Source: Phragmites australis (taxonomy: Eukaryota; Streptophyta; Magnoliopsida; Poales; Poaceae). From it: a stretch of DNA of 64,000 nt. The stretch covers positions 6,458,001 through 6,522,000 of the forward strand of contig NC_084943.1 of the NCBI RefSeq assembly GCF_958298935.1, written 5' to 3'. A program made the position numbers and the translations under genes. Position 1 is the stretch's first letter, and the number at the start of each line of letters is the position of its first letter. Below the pieces are notes generated by a model. The model was given only the letters and a program-made list of their open reading frames with translations, was not told the origin of the DNA and made no database searches. Shown one piece after another: positions 34,640 to 47,492 of this stretch.

Positions 34640-34756
34640 GCTGATGCAGTTGTCCTAGTTGTTGATGCCTCTATAGGCTCATTTGAAGCAGGTATGGGTG
34701 TTAATGGGACTGGACAGACAAAGGAGCACTCACAACTTATTAGGAGCCTCCCCTAA
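34640..34756 (+). pseudogene. HBS1-like translational GTPase gene fragment, copy 1
   Basis: A 38-codon frame reads '[20 protein letters not shown]' then '[12 protein letters not shown]' and stops after 'LP'. This is the switch II-following region of eEF1A-like GTPases of the HBS1 (ribosome rescue) type. The bases before it (TACACAG) look like an authentic splice acceptor, so the fragment was copied from genomic DNA. Relative to copy 2 at 47493 it lacks 54 nt but shares the same foreign tail 'AGCCTCCCCTAAAAAAT'. Non-functional. Confidence 0.75.
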
Positions 34757-36250
34757 AAAATCAAGAATAATTTTGCTATGAAATTAGCTACTCATTTGAG
34801 CTGGGCCACTCATCAGCCATTGCAATCCACTCAAAATATCCATTTCTCTTCTTAGAAGGTAAATTGAAATTTACGAACCAAAATCGGGAAGAAGATTCGA
34901 TTGAACATACCGACTCTGGAAGGCACCTTTGGACTGACATTACATCTCTCATCAACCATCACTCCCACCATTAACCACACTAATTCATTAATCGTTGGTA
35001 TTTACCGTCTATTTCAAATGCATGGCTTGGAGTGAATTATGCACCTCATGATGACAGCTAAAAATAGTTATACATGTTATAGAAGTACAGGTCTAGACCA
35101 TTATATTGGCCATATAAATTCAGTCGCCACCAGTTGCAAAAGACAGCTAGCAAATATTATATCAAGTGTACAAGTGCAATTCATCATACAGTACCTCCCT
35201 CAAGGGCCATCACTATCCTTCTGTGAGCAAATCCTAACAGCTGCAGGATTTATCGTACAGATAAGCATGCAGTGTCTTGAGTAGTGTCTTTTGTATAGGC
35301 TTTACATGATAAGCGCGAGTGTAGATCAACACAGTGGAAAGTCCATGATGTATAGATGAAATATTAAATAAATGGAAAAGGTCAAATGGACATCTACTAA
35401 CAGGTAACAGCAGAGCATAAGAGCAAAACCGGAAATTGCAGAAGCAGAAGGTATACAAATTCTTGCCTTAGACAATTTTGGTCCATTAATCTATTCCATC
35501 TCATATGAACTCTTTTAAAAGTTCAAACAACAATAATAACTTCTTTAAGGACAGGGGTGTGCATGATGTGGTGACAATATAATCAAAAGTCATTTTTCTG
35601 CAACTTCATACCTTTGTTAATAGCTGAGCATATCCATTAGGAGTGATGCAACAACCACTGAGAGGATCACCCAATGATACACAAGGAAGTAAACTATCAG
35701 AGAGAAGAAAAATTTTAAAACCAATAAACAACACAAACAAACATGATCCACCACATACATACACCAGGAAGTTTTGATTCTATTACAGCCAGCAGTTCAA
35801 TAAAAAAAGGTTCCTGAGAATTTTTAAAAACCTTCAGCGCAAAACTCATTTATTATGCTACAACATAATCAGGTACATAAGCTGTACACTTGTACTAATC
35901 CAATGTGTTTACAATAGAACATGACAGTTCATGCCCTCTTGGTAAAGGCATGCGCATCTCCCACATGTATTTTTGCAAGATTGAATTTGCAAATTATTCT
36001 ACAGTTCCTAGATGAATTTATACAAAATGAAGTACTTCTCATTAACACAGCCTACTACAAATTGTTCTGTTCTTGTCAAACAAAAGCTTCATGAGACTGA
36101 ACTGAAACAAAAGCTGCAGTTTTTCTGGATTCAACTACCACTGAATTGTTAATAATCCATAAGCCAACTATCATTTTAATCGTTTTACATACAAAAGATT
36201 ATAGACCCAAAAAAACACTTACAAGAGCAGTGGACATATCTGAGAGAATA
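34757..36250. other. Helitron-candidate interior, no gene
   Basis: AT-rich sequence. It could include intron sequence captured with the HBS1 fragment, but I recognise no other exon. Short ORFs at 35039-35458 have no visible domain. Confidence 0.35.
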
Positions 36251-38771
36251 GATCAAGTGTGAGGTCTTCAGGATGTTCTTGCTTGTCATCCCCTCAGCGT
36301 TTGATACAGTAGCTCAAGATCGAACAATACTCATGCTGTGCATCCAAAGACCAGACATACTCATCAATCTCACAAGTGGATTATATCAGACTCAACCAAA
36401 TTACATCTGACTTAATCGACAATTAAATCGATTAAAACAGAAGTAATTCTGACAGTCTCGATATATGTTTAACAAAGTTTAAGATCACAACATATACCGT
36501 TTACAACATAGTTTCATCACAAGATATAAACATAATACAAAAGTTTTAACTTTTATTATAGACCTTGTTTCAAGTTCTAGTTTCTACTTAGATCAGTATT
36601 TTCAAATGTAGTGGAAAGATATTGATAAAACAAAAGGCCAGTGACACCATGGTCCATAAGGCACCACCGAAACTAGCTCAGATATTCGATCTCTACTCCT
36701 AGCCATCTCCAATATCAGTGGGGTAAAAGTACCCACATATGAGTTCGTCGTTATCTGCATCAACTTAAGGGCAGCACCCTAAGTACGAAAGTACTCGCAA
36801 GACTTACACAATATGTGTATATATATTTCCGACTCCAAGGATAATGCATTGAGTTGAATAGCAAGGAATAGCCACAAAGTTAAATTGACTCAGCGAAAAG
36901 TACTTTAACCAGTATGCGGATATGAACGACTAGCATTGACTGATAATAAATATCTCTTCAATAAAGTAAACTTGCTCATCTTAAATGTATCATCCCATGC
37001 TTCTCCCAGAAGCCCACATACTTTCCCTTCCTTTTTCTCAAACTGAACAAAACTCTATGATTGATGTCCAATGAAACTTAAGCATGCTCATGACCAAGAG
37101 TGCAGTAATTTGAATTGATCTTACATCCTGTAGGGGTACATCTGTACACACGATTCGGGTCAATCCTCTTGACCCTTGAGACAACCTTTCTCATACCCGG
37201 AACTACCCACTTGCACTTGTCCCTATAGCACCGGGGTTACTGCGAACGTGTCCCAGACACCTCCGGCTCTCCGCCACCTTGCATCTCCTCACACTTTTTC
37301 TACGCGTCATAGGGACGCAAGGCAAGCGTTAGCATAGCATATGATAATTGGCTTATCTTACCATTCGATTGACATGTGAAAGTACAAAAAGTGCTTAAGC
37401 CAACGACACCAACAATCGATGCTTAAACAATGCAAGCAGTTTATGGCACCCGATTGTCTTCTCCCGAACTGCCCCTAGCACCCACTCACATCTCGTCTCA
37501 ACTTTTCCAACTCACCATCCCAACTTATCATTTCTTTGTAACTGTAGTTGAAATTCCTGTAACTCACGAACGACGATAACATCCATCGCTCGACTTCTAC
37601 GAGGACCTATGTAAGGCTAAGCAATTACCGTATCACTTTTAAGTTGGACCATGTCATGAAAATACACAGGTTACAAGGATCAGATTAACAACTTTGTCAA
37701 GGTAGATACGATACAACAAATAGGATCTATCGATTCCCGACATCGACTCCTTATCACATGCATCTACAACATATAGAAAAATCTAACAAATTAACCAACT
37801 ATTCAGCTTGCCTGGTGCTTCCCGGATGCTTTCTACGTAGCACTCACAAAACTCTGCAAGTTCTTTCTCGATTTCAACCATGCGACTCTCTGATGTGTCA
37901 GTTGCTAAATAAAGAACAGTGCATCACAATGAGTATGATGACATGCAATGAAGGATTCTCCATAGTGCATGACGACAGTGGAGATGCAATACATCATAGA
38001 TTTTCTTAATTTTTATTATTACTAATCATTTAATATATTCCTGGATTAATTAAGCATAATTCAAGCTTAGATCCTAAACCAAAAGTTAACTACACTTAAC
38101 ATGAGGGTGAACATTTTGAATGAACATAGTATAAAACAAGAAGATTAACAAAATTGATTTCATCAATTTTAGAGTTACCAATAATTAATTACGATTTAAT
38201 TAAGCTTAAACACATTTTCTTTACCAAAGAAAACTCAGTACATATTTCATAGCTCATAGCATTTTTAAAAGGTAGATCATTATCATAAAAATCTAACAAA
38301 ATTAGTTTCACAAATTTTGGAGCAATATTCAATTTTCTATGCATTTTGCAAGTTTCACTTGATTTAATAGTGCAACAACAAAATAATTTCGTATTTTTTG
38401 GAATAACCGAAAATTAAAAGGGCCCTAATCCTTTTTGCACACCCGGCCGGCTAGCCACTGAGGTGAAACATGGGCCCAAGCTTATTTGGCTCGGGTCAAA
38501 ATCGCCTGGAGGCCGGCTGCACAGTGCGCCAGCGGCACGGGCGGCCTCGCCGGTGACGAACGGCGGTGTGGCTCAGCTAACAGAGGGTAGAAGCGGCACC
38601 AGCACGATATGGGGAACTCACCCGTGGAACACAACATGGTGGCGGCTTGGTAGAACACGTCGACGGCTAAACGATGGCCGAAATGGCCTGGTCGAGGATA
38701 CCACAAGAACCAGCATGCGACAAGGAAACAATCTATACATAGCTCGGCCCGCGGGCCTGGTTGGAGCACTA
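36251..38771 (-). mobile_element. Gypsy-like LTR sequence, left part
   Basis: A non-coding block with short GC-rich and AT-rich domains. It is interrupted at 38776 by the SIRE composite and appears to continue at 45924-47000. On the minus strand the right end starts TGTGATAGTCCAAAATACTT, which resembles Tekay/Del-type LTRs. No gag or pol is seen. The left boundary is not fixed; 36251 is approximate. Confidence 0.4.
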
Positions 38772-38776
38772 CCGGC

Positions 38777-40125
38777 TGAAGGATCGAGATAAGGCCTAGA
38801 GGGAGGTGAATAGGCGCTTTTCAAATATTATAACAGAACAGCATAGCAGAAATAGATATCGGATATTCCGATATAAATATCGGATCTTCCAACTTAAACT
38901 GAAAGTTCCGTTGTATACAATCGGAACTTCTGATATGCCCAAAAAATAAACTTAGCTAGCTCTACAAGCAACAATATGTTAAACTATGAAATGCTTGATG
39001 CAACAGGGTATGATGATATTCAATCTGAAGTAAAACCAGCAAGCACAAAGTCTAACTCAAGATAGTAAATGAATTCCTCGAAATTGCATAAGAGATAAGA
39101 AATAACCAAAGAGGGAGACGCAACGAATTTTTTTCCCAAAGTTCGGATCCTTGAGGGGATCCTACGTCTCTATTGAGGGCTTGGTCGCACTTGAGTCGGG
39201 TCTCTTTTAACCCTTTTCCTCGTGAGGTTGCACAAAATTCTCCCCGGCTCCACTTTGTATTCCTTTCCTTTCAGAGGCAGAATTTGGCCTTTACAAACTC
39301 CTCACAACACACCACAAGTGAATCGGTGGCTCGTGAATGACTCCTAGCCATCTAGGAGACCCCAATCTCTAAGAGTAACAAATGCACACGAAGAAAAACT
39401 TACAGATGAAACCTAGTGCGCAAAGATGAACTTGAAATCACTTTCACTAGATCTCTCATTCAAATCCCCTTCTTAAAATGTAGCACAAGGCAAGGGAGAG
39501 GAGAGGTAAACTTTAAGGCTCTAGAGAGGTATTTTCTTGTCAAGACAACAACAGCTCAGAGAGGATAAGGCAAAGGGGTATTTATAGGGTATCCTCCAAA
39601 AACTAACTGTTATGTACTTTTCCAACCCACATCAGAACTTCTGACATTAAGATCAAAACTTCCGATCTATTCAAAGTAACAGCTACGCCTTACTTTGATG
39701 TGGCCAAACCGAAACTGGAAATATATACACATCGAAACTTCCGACTAAATACATCAGTACTTCCGATTCAACAGAGAACTTTCCAAGCGCTCAAAATTTT
39801 AACACGTCGGACACTCCGATCAACATCAGAACTTCCAAAACATCAAAATTTCTGATTCAACAGAGAACTTCCAAAAGCAAGCACTCAAACTTTTAACATG
39901 CTAGACACTCCGACATATATCGGAACTTTTGATATGACCTATCGCAACTTTCGATATCAACAGAACGTTTTAAAAACAACTGTCTGTGTTATGGATTGTG
40001 TCTCTTATTCTAAGAATTGACTTTGTGCACTAAGATCATGACAAAGCTTTCAACGTTGCATTCCTCTTAATAGTACGACATTCCTATACTCAAATTAAAG
40101 TAAAATGCTATAATTATAGGAAGAG
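38777..40125 (-). mobile_element. SIRE LTR, subfamily A, truncated (LTR-A')
   Basis: Aligns end to end with 44369-45747: the same TGAAGGAT start (plus orientation), same TATTTATA box (39579-39586) and same palindrome array. The alignment breaks after 'GCTATAATTATAGGAA', so about 170 bp of the LTR's promoter-distal end are lost. Confidence 0.8.
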
Positions 40126-40549
40126 TTTGAGCATTACATACCTCTAGGGATATGTTGATTGCTCCATGAGACTATAAAAGATATCACTATCAACACATGT
40201 TAGTCTCAAAATCACAACCTATAGGATATACTCTCCATAAATGTGTGCATATAAGTGTTTAATACTTGTGAGATATATGCACTTGTTATTGATAACAAAG
40301 GGGATTTATCCTATACATTGGGTCTTGGCACATAAAAGATATCAATTATAACACTAGTGCTATAAAAGAAACATACCACTAATAAACTATGTAGGTTGCT
40401 CATGGATAAGAGAGAAATACAGATAACCTACCATATGAGACTTACACTAGGCATTGCAATAAATTGAAATAAGCACATACAGTCCTAGACAAGGCAAATG
40501 AGCTAGAAGCAAAATAAAATGCATGAACAAGAATCTAGCTACACTTACC
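40126..40549 (-). mobile_element. SIRE internal sequence with small inverted repeats
   Basis: AT-rich, non-coding. Contains inverted repeats such as 'GAGACTATAAAAGATATC' ... 'TTAGTCTC' and 'GTGCATATAAGTG' ... 'GATATATGCAC'. Similar hairpins occur before the PPT of the 59.9-64 kb element, so this is probably the 3' untranslated part. Confidence 0.4.
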
Positions 40550-42650
40550 TCTTTTACCTTTGGATGGAGATTTTGGTATGTGATGATCATAATCTTCATC
40601 AATGCACCAATCTTGTATACTTGGCTTCTTTGTTTGAATCTTCACTTCATTTTGTAAGCCAAGTCTTCAAATCCCTATAACCGCCTCGGGCTTCAAGTCT
40701 TCTTTGAAACCCAAACCGATTGGGGCCCCTTCATGTTGGTGATGACTTCCTTGACACCAAAATAGGTTGGTTCCACCTCCGATCCTTCTTCCCAACTAAG
40801 TGTGCAACCACCTTGCCATTTTCCTTCTTCTTGAACTTTTAGTGGTTGCTCTTTATCTTGTTCTTGTAGTTGATTTTAGGTAGAGGTTGGAGGTCTTGTT
40901 GAAGAGGTTTACCATCTTTTTCTTCTCTTTGGTCTCCTTCTTCACTTACTTGTATTGGAATGGCTTGTGGCTTTCTTGATGGTATTTGATGCATGTCACG
41001 GTTCATCCTTTCTCAAGTTTCTTCGCCATAAAAGTACGGTTATCTTGAGGTGGTTAGACATATCATTTGCCCTTCAATCTCGCCAAGTCCTCATTGAGAT
41101 TCTCCACTTCTTTCTTGAGCTCATCATTCTCTTGTGCAATGAGTTCATTAGATTATTCTACAATAGCATTTTTAACACAAATCTCATTGCAAAGGGGTGA
41201 GCTAGATAAAGCATATAAATCATCATAAGAAGTGGAAGCATATATCTAATGATTGTAATTAAAAAGAGAGGTATATTGCTTCAAAGGGACCTTAGTTTGA
41301 GATTCAATGCACTCAAAATTAGCCTTAAGTTCTTCATGCTCCTTGTTTAGCATATTTAGTTTGCACAATAATTGTTCATAATTAGAAACAAAGGTAGCAT
41401 GAATGTCATTAAGTGCATTAAATTTTTTTAGTTCTTTAGATTATTTTTAAGGGCCCTTTGTTGCTCATTGATCAATTGAAGGAGTTCATCATAGGAAGGA
41501 GAATCATTATCAGATTCATCATCACTTACATCGCTATCCGTAACTTTGGCCATAAGGCACTTGTGAGATGGCTTGTGAGACGACTTGTGTGATGATGACC
41601 TTGAGGAAGAGCTTTTCTTGAATAGGAGGATGGTGAAGTTTTCATCACTTGAGCTTGATTCTTCATCGTCACTCAGCCATCTTTTTATGCTTGCAAATGC
41701 ATTGGCTCTTCCCCTTATCTCCCTCTTGTTCTTGGTCTTTTTCTTCTTCTTTTTGATATGATCAATTATTTTGACCAAGTCTTTCATGGAGATTGGGTGA
41801 TCAATATTGGCATTGATCTTTTTGATGTTCTTCTTCACATGTGAGATGAGCTTGGCGACTTCGGGATCCATCTCTTCATCGCTTGAGGTGCTTTGCTCAT
41901 CTTCTTTATAGCTCTCTTCATCTTCATCATCTTCACTTGAGCACGACTCTTGCTCTTGTCTCCTCATCCTTGCCTTCAAGTGTTGACATTGAGCTTCTTG
42001 TTGTCAAATGAGGAAGAAGCTTCCACCCGCTATGTTCATTGTCATCTCATGGTCGGTGATCTTGCCGAGTACTTGACTTGAAGTCATCTTCTTGATGTCA
42101 TTATTGTTGTAGATGATGAAAACTATCAATTTGTACTTTGTAAGAAGAGCTTAAAGTATTCTTCTTACCATTTGATCATCTTCAATTGGCGTCAAATCTA
42201 ACCTATTGATTTCATTCATAAGAATATTCAAACTTTGAGTACATATCATTAGCACTTTCATGAGTAGTTACTTGATGCCATTAAGCTTAGTAACAAGCAC
42301 ATGATATTTCTCATTGCGCATATCCTTTGTACCTTCATGTATTTCAATGAGACTATTTCAAATATCATGTGCATTGGTGAGAGAATAAACATGATTGAAT
42401 GCATCAACGCATATAGATGATAAAAAAGATACTCTTTGCCAATGCACCCAATTGCCTTTCCTTGTTGGTGATGCATTGCCTCATCCCTTCCTCGGTGACT
42501 CTCCAAACATCTAGGCCTTTAGCTTGCAAATAACAAGATATTAGAATTTTTCAACGCGGGAAATTTATGCCATAAAAAAGTAGAGCACTATGGGAATCCA
42601 TACCAACTCACGATGTCACAACTCTAGGATTTTAAACCTATCAAGAGCAC
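40550..42650 (-). pseudogene. SIRE gag, subfamily B
   Basis: The minus-strand gag of a SIRE-type copia. The N-terminal half is frameshifted: near 42500-42060 I can read a UBN2-like block across frames ('SLTNAHDIWNSLIEIHEGT'). The long ORF 41428-41979 (183 aa) has acidic Ser/Asp runs, 'MKDLVKIIDHIKKKKKKT', 'SHKCLMAKV', then 'SYDELLQLINEQQRALKNN', which are the C-terminal SIRE gag signatures. The tail to 40550 continues with Lys-rich sequence. No CCHC knuckle could be confirmed. Confidence 0.7.
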
Positions 42651-42668
42651 GAGGCTGTGATACTAATT
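42650..42668 (-). other. Primer-binding site of SIRE-B
   Basis: On the minus strand ATTAGTATCACAGCC directly follows the LTR end. It is a two-mismatch version of the tRNA-Met PBS ATTGGTATCAGAGCC. Confidence 0.6.
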
Positions 42669-43640
42669 ATAAGGATCGGTGATGTCCTAAGAGGTGGTGA
42701 ATTAGGACACTTAGAACTATTTTGACTCCAAAAACAACACAAGATAAATCTATATCAATTTCTATCCAAATGTGCTCTAGATTTATCTGGTGTATCTACT
42801 CTATCGATCAAAGCTCTTGCAACCTATCTAAGAAGGTACATTGCAAGTAAGTAAATGCGGAAATGTAAATTAGGTAGAGAGAGCAAACTCGACACAAGAA
42901 TTTTTTCCCTTGGTATCGATGGCATGAATGCCACCCCTAGTCCACGTTGGAGCTCCACAAACGATATGCTCCCGGTCGGTACCCGGTCAGGGCCTTTGAG
43001 CCACCAAGTCACAAAGACATGGCCTCCACCTGGATGAGACACCAAGCCACCAAGGTAAGGTCTCACCACTAGCCTCTCTTCTGGTTTCTCGCTGCTGTGA
43101 TCACTTCGGAGCTTGAGCCACAAAGGCAAGGGTCTTCGTGTCCCCGCACAATCACCTTGCCACCGCTCCACACCAAGTCGGAGGGTCAACAAGCTTATCG
43201 GTGAGTCACTAAGACTCTAAGGTGCCGACGTACCAAGAGGTACACTGTTGGATCACTGCTTGATCCACTCTCTAGGCAGCAATTACCTAGCAACTCACTC
43301 TCTAGGCTTATAAGCACTAATCACTCTCTAATCTTATGCTTAATCACCTTGGATGATCGCTAAGCACTTTGGTAGCTTAGATGTCTTCTCTGGTATATAT
43401 GAACTTCTCTAAACTCCAGCACCCTCAAATGACTGAGTGGAGGGGTATTTATAGCCTCAAACCCGCGCACTAGGCGTTAACTAAACGGCTCTGAAAAGTT
43501 ATTAACACCGGATGATCCAGTGAGAATAATAGTACTAACATTGGATCATCCAGTGAGTACACTCTCACAAACTAGCCGTTGGAACCCCACTAAATCCTCT
43601 GTGAACACCGGATACTCCAAATGAGCCTTAGTTGGTGAGA
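42669..43640 (-). mobile_element. SIRE 5' LTR, subfamily B, probably truncated (LTR-B)
   Basis: The LTR sits next to its PBS on the left and abuts the subfamily-A gag on the right, at about 43640. TATTTATA at 43446-43453 is the TATA box (minus). Upstream of it (43503-43620) are ACCGGATGATCCAGTG-type palindromes. About 970 bp remain of an expected 1.5-1.7 kb. Confidence 0.65.
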
Positions 43641-44345
43641 TCATAAACTTCCTTGGACTCTTGTTGTATCAACTCATGTGCTAGAATTCTTTCAAATACA
43701 TCATGAGGTGTGAGATCATTGAAGTCTTGTCACTCCCATATGAGTGTCACTAATGCGACACTACTTGGAGTGATAGCCCGGAGCATCCTCTTGACGATGA
43801 AGTTGTCAGTCATCTCCTTGCACCCAAGCCCCTTGATCTCATTCACAAGGAGACTTAGATGATTGTACATCTCACTCAACGTCTCATCATCGCCCATGAC
43901 AAAACGATCCAACTGGCTCTTCAATAGCTCGATCTTGGACTCTTGGATGCTTGAAGTGCCTTCATGAACATCACGAAGTGTGTCCTAAATTTCTTTGGCA
44001 CTCTCAAGACCTTCTACCCAGTTGAACTCGTCTCCACTTAACGCGCTAAATATTGCATTTGCGGCTTGAGAGTTCTTGTATTCATTTTGATCATCTTCGA
44101 GGGTGGGATTGTTTGGATCCTGCACTGGATATCCATTTTTCACTATACGCCAATTAGAAGGGTTAATATATTTCAAGTGTATTTTTATTTTATGCTTCTA
44201 TGCGGCATAATGAGTACCATAAAAGTAAGGTGCTCTACCGAAATGACTTGAAACATATGAAGATGCATTTGGATACTCATATGGAATTTGAGCTCCTTCC
44301 CCTTTCTCTATCATCTTGAATTCTGCAAGCGGTTAAGCCTAATTG
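43641..44345 (-). pseudogene. SIRE gag N-terminal part, subfamily A
   Basis: From the right on the minus strand: 'MKYINPSNWRIVKNGYPVQD', 'ANAIFSALSGDEFNWVEGLE', 'SQLDRFVMGDDETLSEMYNH', 'LVNEIKGLG' and 'DLTPHDVFERILAHELI'. These are the conserved blocks of the SIRE UBN2/gag domain in order. Stops interrupt the chain, and it is cut off by LTR-B. Confidence 0.8.
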
Positions 44346-44353
44346 GGAGATTA

Positions 44354-44368
44354 GGTTCTGATACCAAT
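44354..44368 (-). other. Primer-binding site of SIRE-A
   Basis: On the minus strand ATTGGTATCAGAACC follows the LTR end directly, a near-perfect tRNA-Met PBS for copia. Confidence 0.75.
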
Positions 44369-45918
44369 TGAAGGATTGATATACGACCTAGAGGGAGGTA
44401 AATAGGCACTTTTTCAAATATTATAACAGAACAACATAGCAAAAATAGATATCAGATATTCTGATATAAATATCGGTGTTCTAACTTAAATCGGAAGTTC
44501 CAATGTATACGATCGGAACATCCGATATATCTGAAAAATGAACTTAGCTAGATCTACGAGCAACAATAAGTTAAACTATAAATGCTTGATGCAATAGGGC
44601 ATGATGCTATTTAATTTGAAGTAAAACCAGGAAGCACAAAGTCTAACTCAAGATAGTAAATGAATTGCTTGAAATTGCATAAGAGATAAGAAATAACCAA
44701 AGAGGGAGACACCACAAATTTGTTCCCGACATTTGGATCCTTAAGGAGATCCTACGTCTCCATTTAGGGGCTTGGTTGCACTTGAGCTGGGTCTCTTTCA
44801 ACCCTTTTATTCGTGAGGTTGGACAAAGCACTCCTCGGCTCCACTTGGTATTCTTTCCCTTTCGGAGACAGAATCCAGCCTTTACAAATTTCTCACGACG
44901 CACCACAAGTGAATCGATGGGTCGTGAATGACTCCTAGCCATCTAGGAGATCTCAATCTTCAAGAGTAACAAATGCACATGAAGCAAAGCTTGGAGATGA
45001 AACCTAGTGCTCAAAGATGAATTTGAAATTACTTTACTAGATCTCTCACTCAAATCCCCTTCTCAAGATGTGGCACAAGGCAAGGGAGAGGAAAGGTGAA
45101 CTTTAGGGCTCTAGAGATGTGTTTTCTTGTCAAGGCAGCAACAACTCGAAGAGGGTAAGGCAAAGGGGTATTTATAGGGTATTCTCCAAAAACTAGCCGT
45201 TATGTACTTTTCCAGCCCACATCAGAAATTCCATCCTAAAGATCAAAACTTATGATCTATTCAAAGGAACAATTACGCCTTACTTTACCCAAACTGAAGC
45301 TAGAGATATACACACATCAGAACTTCTAACTAAATATATTGGAACTTCCGATTCAACAGAGAACTTCCCGAGCGCTCAAAATTATAACACGCCAGACAGT
45401 CCAATCAACATCAAAACTTCCGATCCAAAACATCGGAACTTCCGATTCAATAGAGAACTTCCCGAGCGCTCAAAATTTTAACATGCTGGACATTCTGATC
45501 AACATCGGTACTTCTGATTCAACAGAGAACTTCCCGAGCTCTTAAAATTTTAACACACTGGACACTCCGACATATATCAAAACTTCCGATATCAACAGAA
45601 CATTTTAAAAACAAGTATCCATGTTGTGGATTGTGTCTCTCATTCCAAGAATTGACTTTGAGCACTAAGATCATGACAAAGCTTTCAATGTTGCATCTCT
45701 CTTAATTGTATGACATTCCTATACTCAAATTAAAGTAAAATGCTATAATTATAGGAATAACCATGCACCGTCTTCTTTCTTCATTTTAGGGATTGCCAAC
45801 ATCATTTAGCTTTCATTATCGGGACTTTTACCTATTCAAGTACTCATTGAACATATTAGTCTCTTAATCGTTTATCGTCAATCATCAAAACCACATAGGG
45901 GGCCTAGATGCACATTCA
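44369..45918 (-). mobile_element. SIRE 5' LTR, subfamily A, complete (LTR-A)
   Basis: The LTR is 1550 bp. In minus orientation it runs TGAATGTGCATCTAG ... CCTTCA, followed by the PBS. A TATA box (plus TATTTATA, 45169-45176) lies downstream of a U3 array of 'TCGGAACTTCCGA'-like palindromes (45224-45600). A second, smaller group is in U5 (44450-44530). Confidence 0.8.
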
Positions 45919-45923
45919 CTGGC

Positions 45924-46274
45924 GATGAGTGCCCAGGAGCGGCGGTGCTCAGTCATCGAGGATGACCACACCGACGTCGGGCCAAATGGAAACAGACACA
46001 CACAAAAGCTTTAGCTTTAAGGGGTCATGAGGAGGCTCACCGAGCTGTTGGTTGATGCGAAGGAGCGACGGGGAGGTGGCTCGACGGTGAGGGGCGGAGC
46101 AAGCAGCCAGAGATGGGGAAGACAACGCGGGGAGCCCGGTCCGGTGGGGGAGAGGGCGAATTAAGCCAGGGACAATGGTGAGGACATGACTCGGGCTGGG
46201 GCTGAACAGGCTCGGGAGTGGTGGATTTGTCCAGCGGCGATGGTGCGGCTCTGCCCTGCTGCTCTGTGTGTGCG

Positions 46275-46362
<88 letters not shown>

Positions 46363-47000
46363 AGAGAGACGTGTGGGGGAGGCAGCGAGGGTATAGGTGG
46401 TGATCGAATCCCCTGGAAATTGCTCGGAGGTGTGACTTGACGGCCGACATCCAAAGTCCACAAAACCGGAGGCCGCCTCTGAGCAGTGCTCGGCGAGAAA
46501 GAGGTCGGTTAGTGGAGGGGACAACAGTGGGTCCGGAGAACAGTATCCGACATGGAAAAAAGATCTCCCCTTTTTCTAATTCAAAATTTGGTGTTCTCGT
46601 GGTCCAAAAATTATGGGACAAACTTTTTGTGAAACTCTAATTCGTGTGCAACCCATTTTGATTTGTTTGACTCAAAAAGCCTAAGTCAAATTTGAATTAA
46701 AATTCTTCAAAGTTGCAACTTTTTTCTAACTTGCTTCAATTTTTAAGGCCTCAATTTAAATCCCAAATTTGGGAAAATTCACTAATATTCTTTACATGCC
46801 ATGAACTAGTTTCTAAAATTATTTCGAACCCTATGTTGCATAGCATATTTGTGAGTTCATTCACGATACATTACTTAAAATGAAATTTAACAATTCTTGT
46901 TTAAGTTTACATGCACTCAATTTCTTGCTCAAAACCTTAATCATGATGCTAATGATGCTTATGAATGCTTAATGACATGTTAAGTATTTTGGACTATCAC
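45924..47000 (-). mobile_element. Gypsy-like LTR sequence, right part
   Basis: Continuation of the 36251-38771 block beyond the SIRE insertion. GC-rich leader-like sequence (45924-46560) is followed by AT-rich sequence ending at TGTGATAGTCC (minus) near 47000. Includes a long GA microsatellite. ORFs over the microsatellite are artefacts of the dinucleotide. Confidence 0.45.
46278..46358. repeat. (GA)n microsatellite
   Basis: About 40 uninterrupted GA units. It gives open frames in all directions (poly Arg-Glu, poly Leu-Ser), which are not genes. Confidence 0.98.
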
Positions 47001-47492
47001 AGATTACTACATGGCAATCGAAACAATACAATGTACACAAATGATGCAAGATTAAATAATCAATCATCTTATTCTTCTATGAAAACAGCAATAAAATAGC
47101 TGAATTGACATATTAAGAATCCATGCTATGCATGACAATAATCGAGTTAAAATCTAGTGATTGTTAACTGCACTGTCACCAAATTCAGACTACATAATAA
47201 CCAGAATGTTGTTGTGTTGGCGCATTGTGCATGACTCACATTGATCACAAGTCACAATATAACTAACTAGTTGGGATTACTTTGCTAAATAAGGTCAGAT
47301 TTTTTTTTCTGCTTCTTATCACATTTGGCCACAAAACATCATTGTAAATTTTCATACACTGTAATTAACAAATGTGCCTAGGCAAAGTCGCAGCAATGCA
47401 GTGAAAAACACCACATAAATCATACAAAAGACAGTGAAAACACCACATGCATGATAGTGGCATCTGTAGCCACAACTTGCAATAATGCACAT
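47001..47492. other. Helitron-candidate interior
   Basis: AT-rich, without recognisable coding sequence. It does not match the sequence upstream of HBS1 fragment copy 1, so the two copies differ on this side. Confidence 0.35.

Larger units (their letters stand above)
38772..45923 (-). mobile_element. Composite SIRE/Maximus insertion with two gag subfamilies
   Basis: Two related LTRs in direct orientation bound the block: 38777-40125 (truncated) and 44369-45918. The flanking pentamers are CCGGC (38772-38776) and CTGGC (45919-45923), a 4/5 target-site duplication. Between them, on the minus strand from the right: PBS (ATTGGTATCAGAACC), gag N-terminus of subfamily A, an LTR of subfamily B (42669-43640) with its own PBS, then gag of subfamily B and its C-terminal tail. 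Integrase, reverse transcriptase and RNase H are missing. It is a rearranged and dead element. Confidence 0.7.

Noticed and set aside
45949..46621. 191-194 aa minus-strand ORFs with long Leu-Ser runs
   Set aside because: Generated by the (GA)n microsatellite inside LTR-like sequence.
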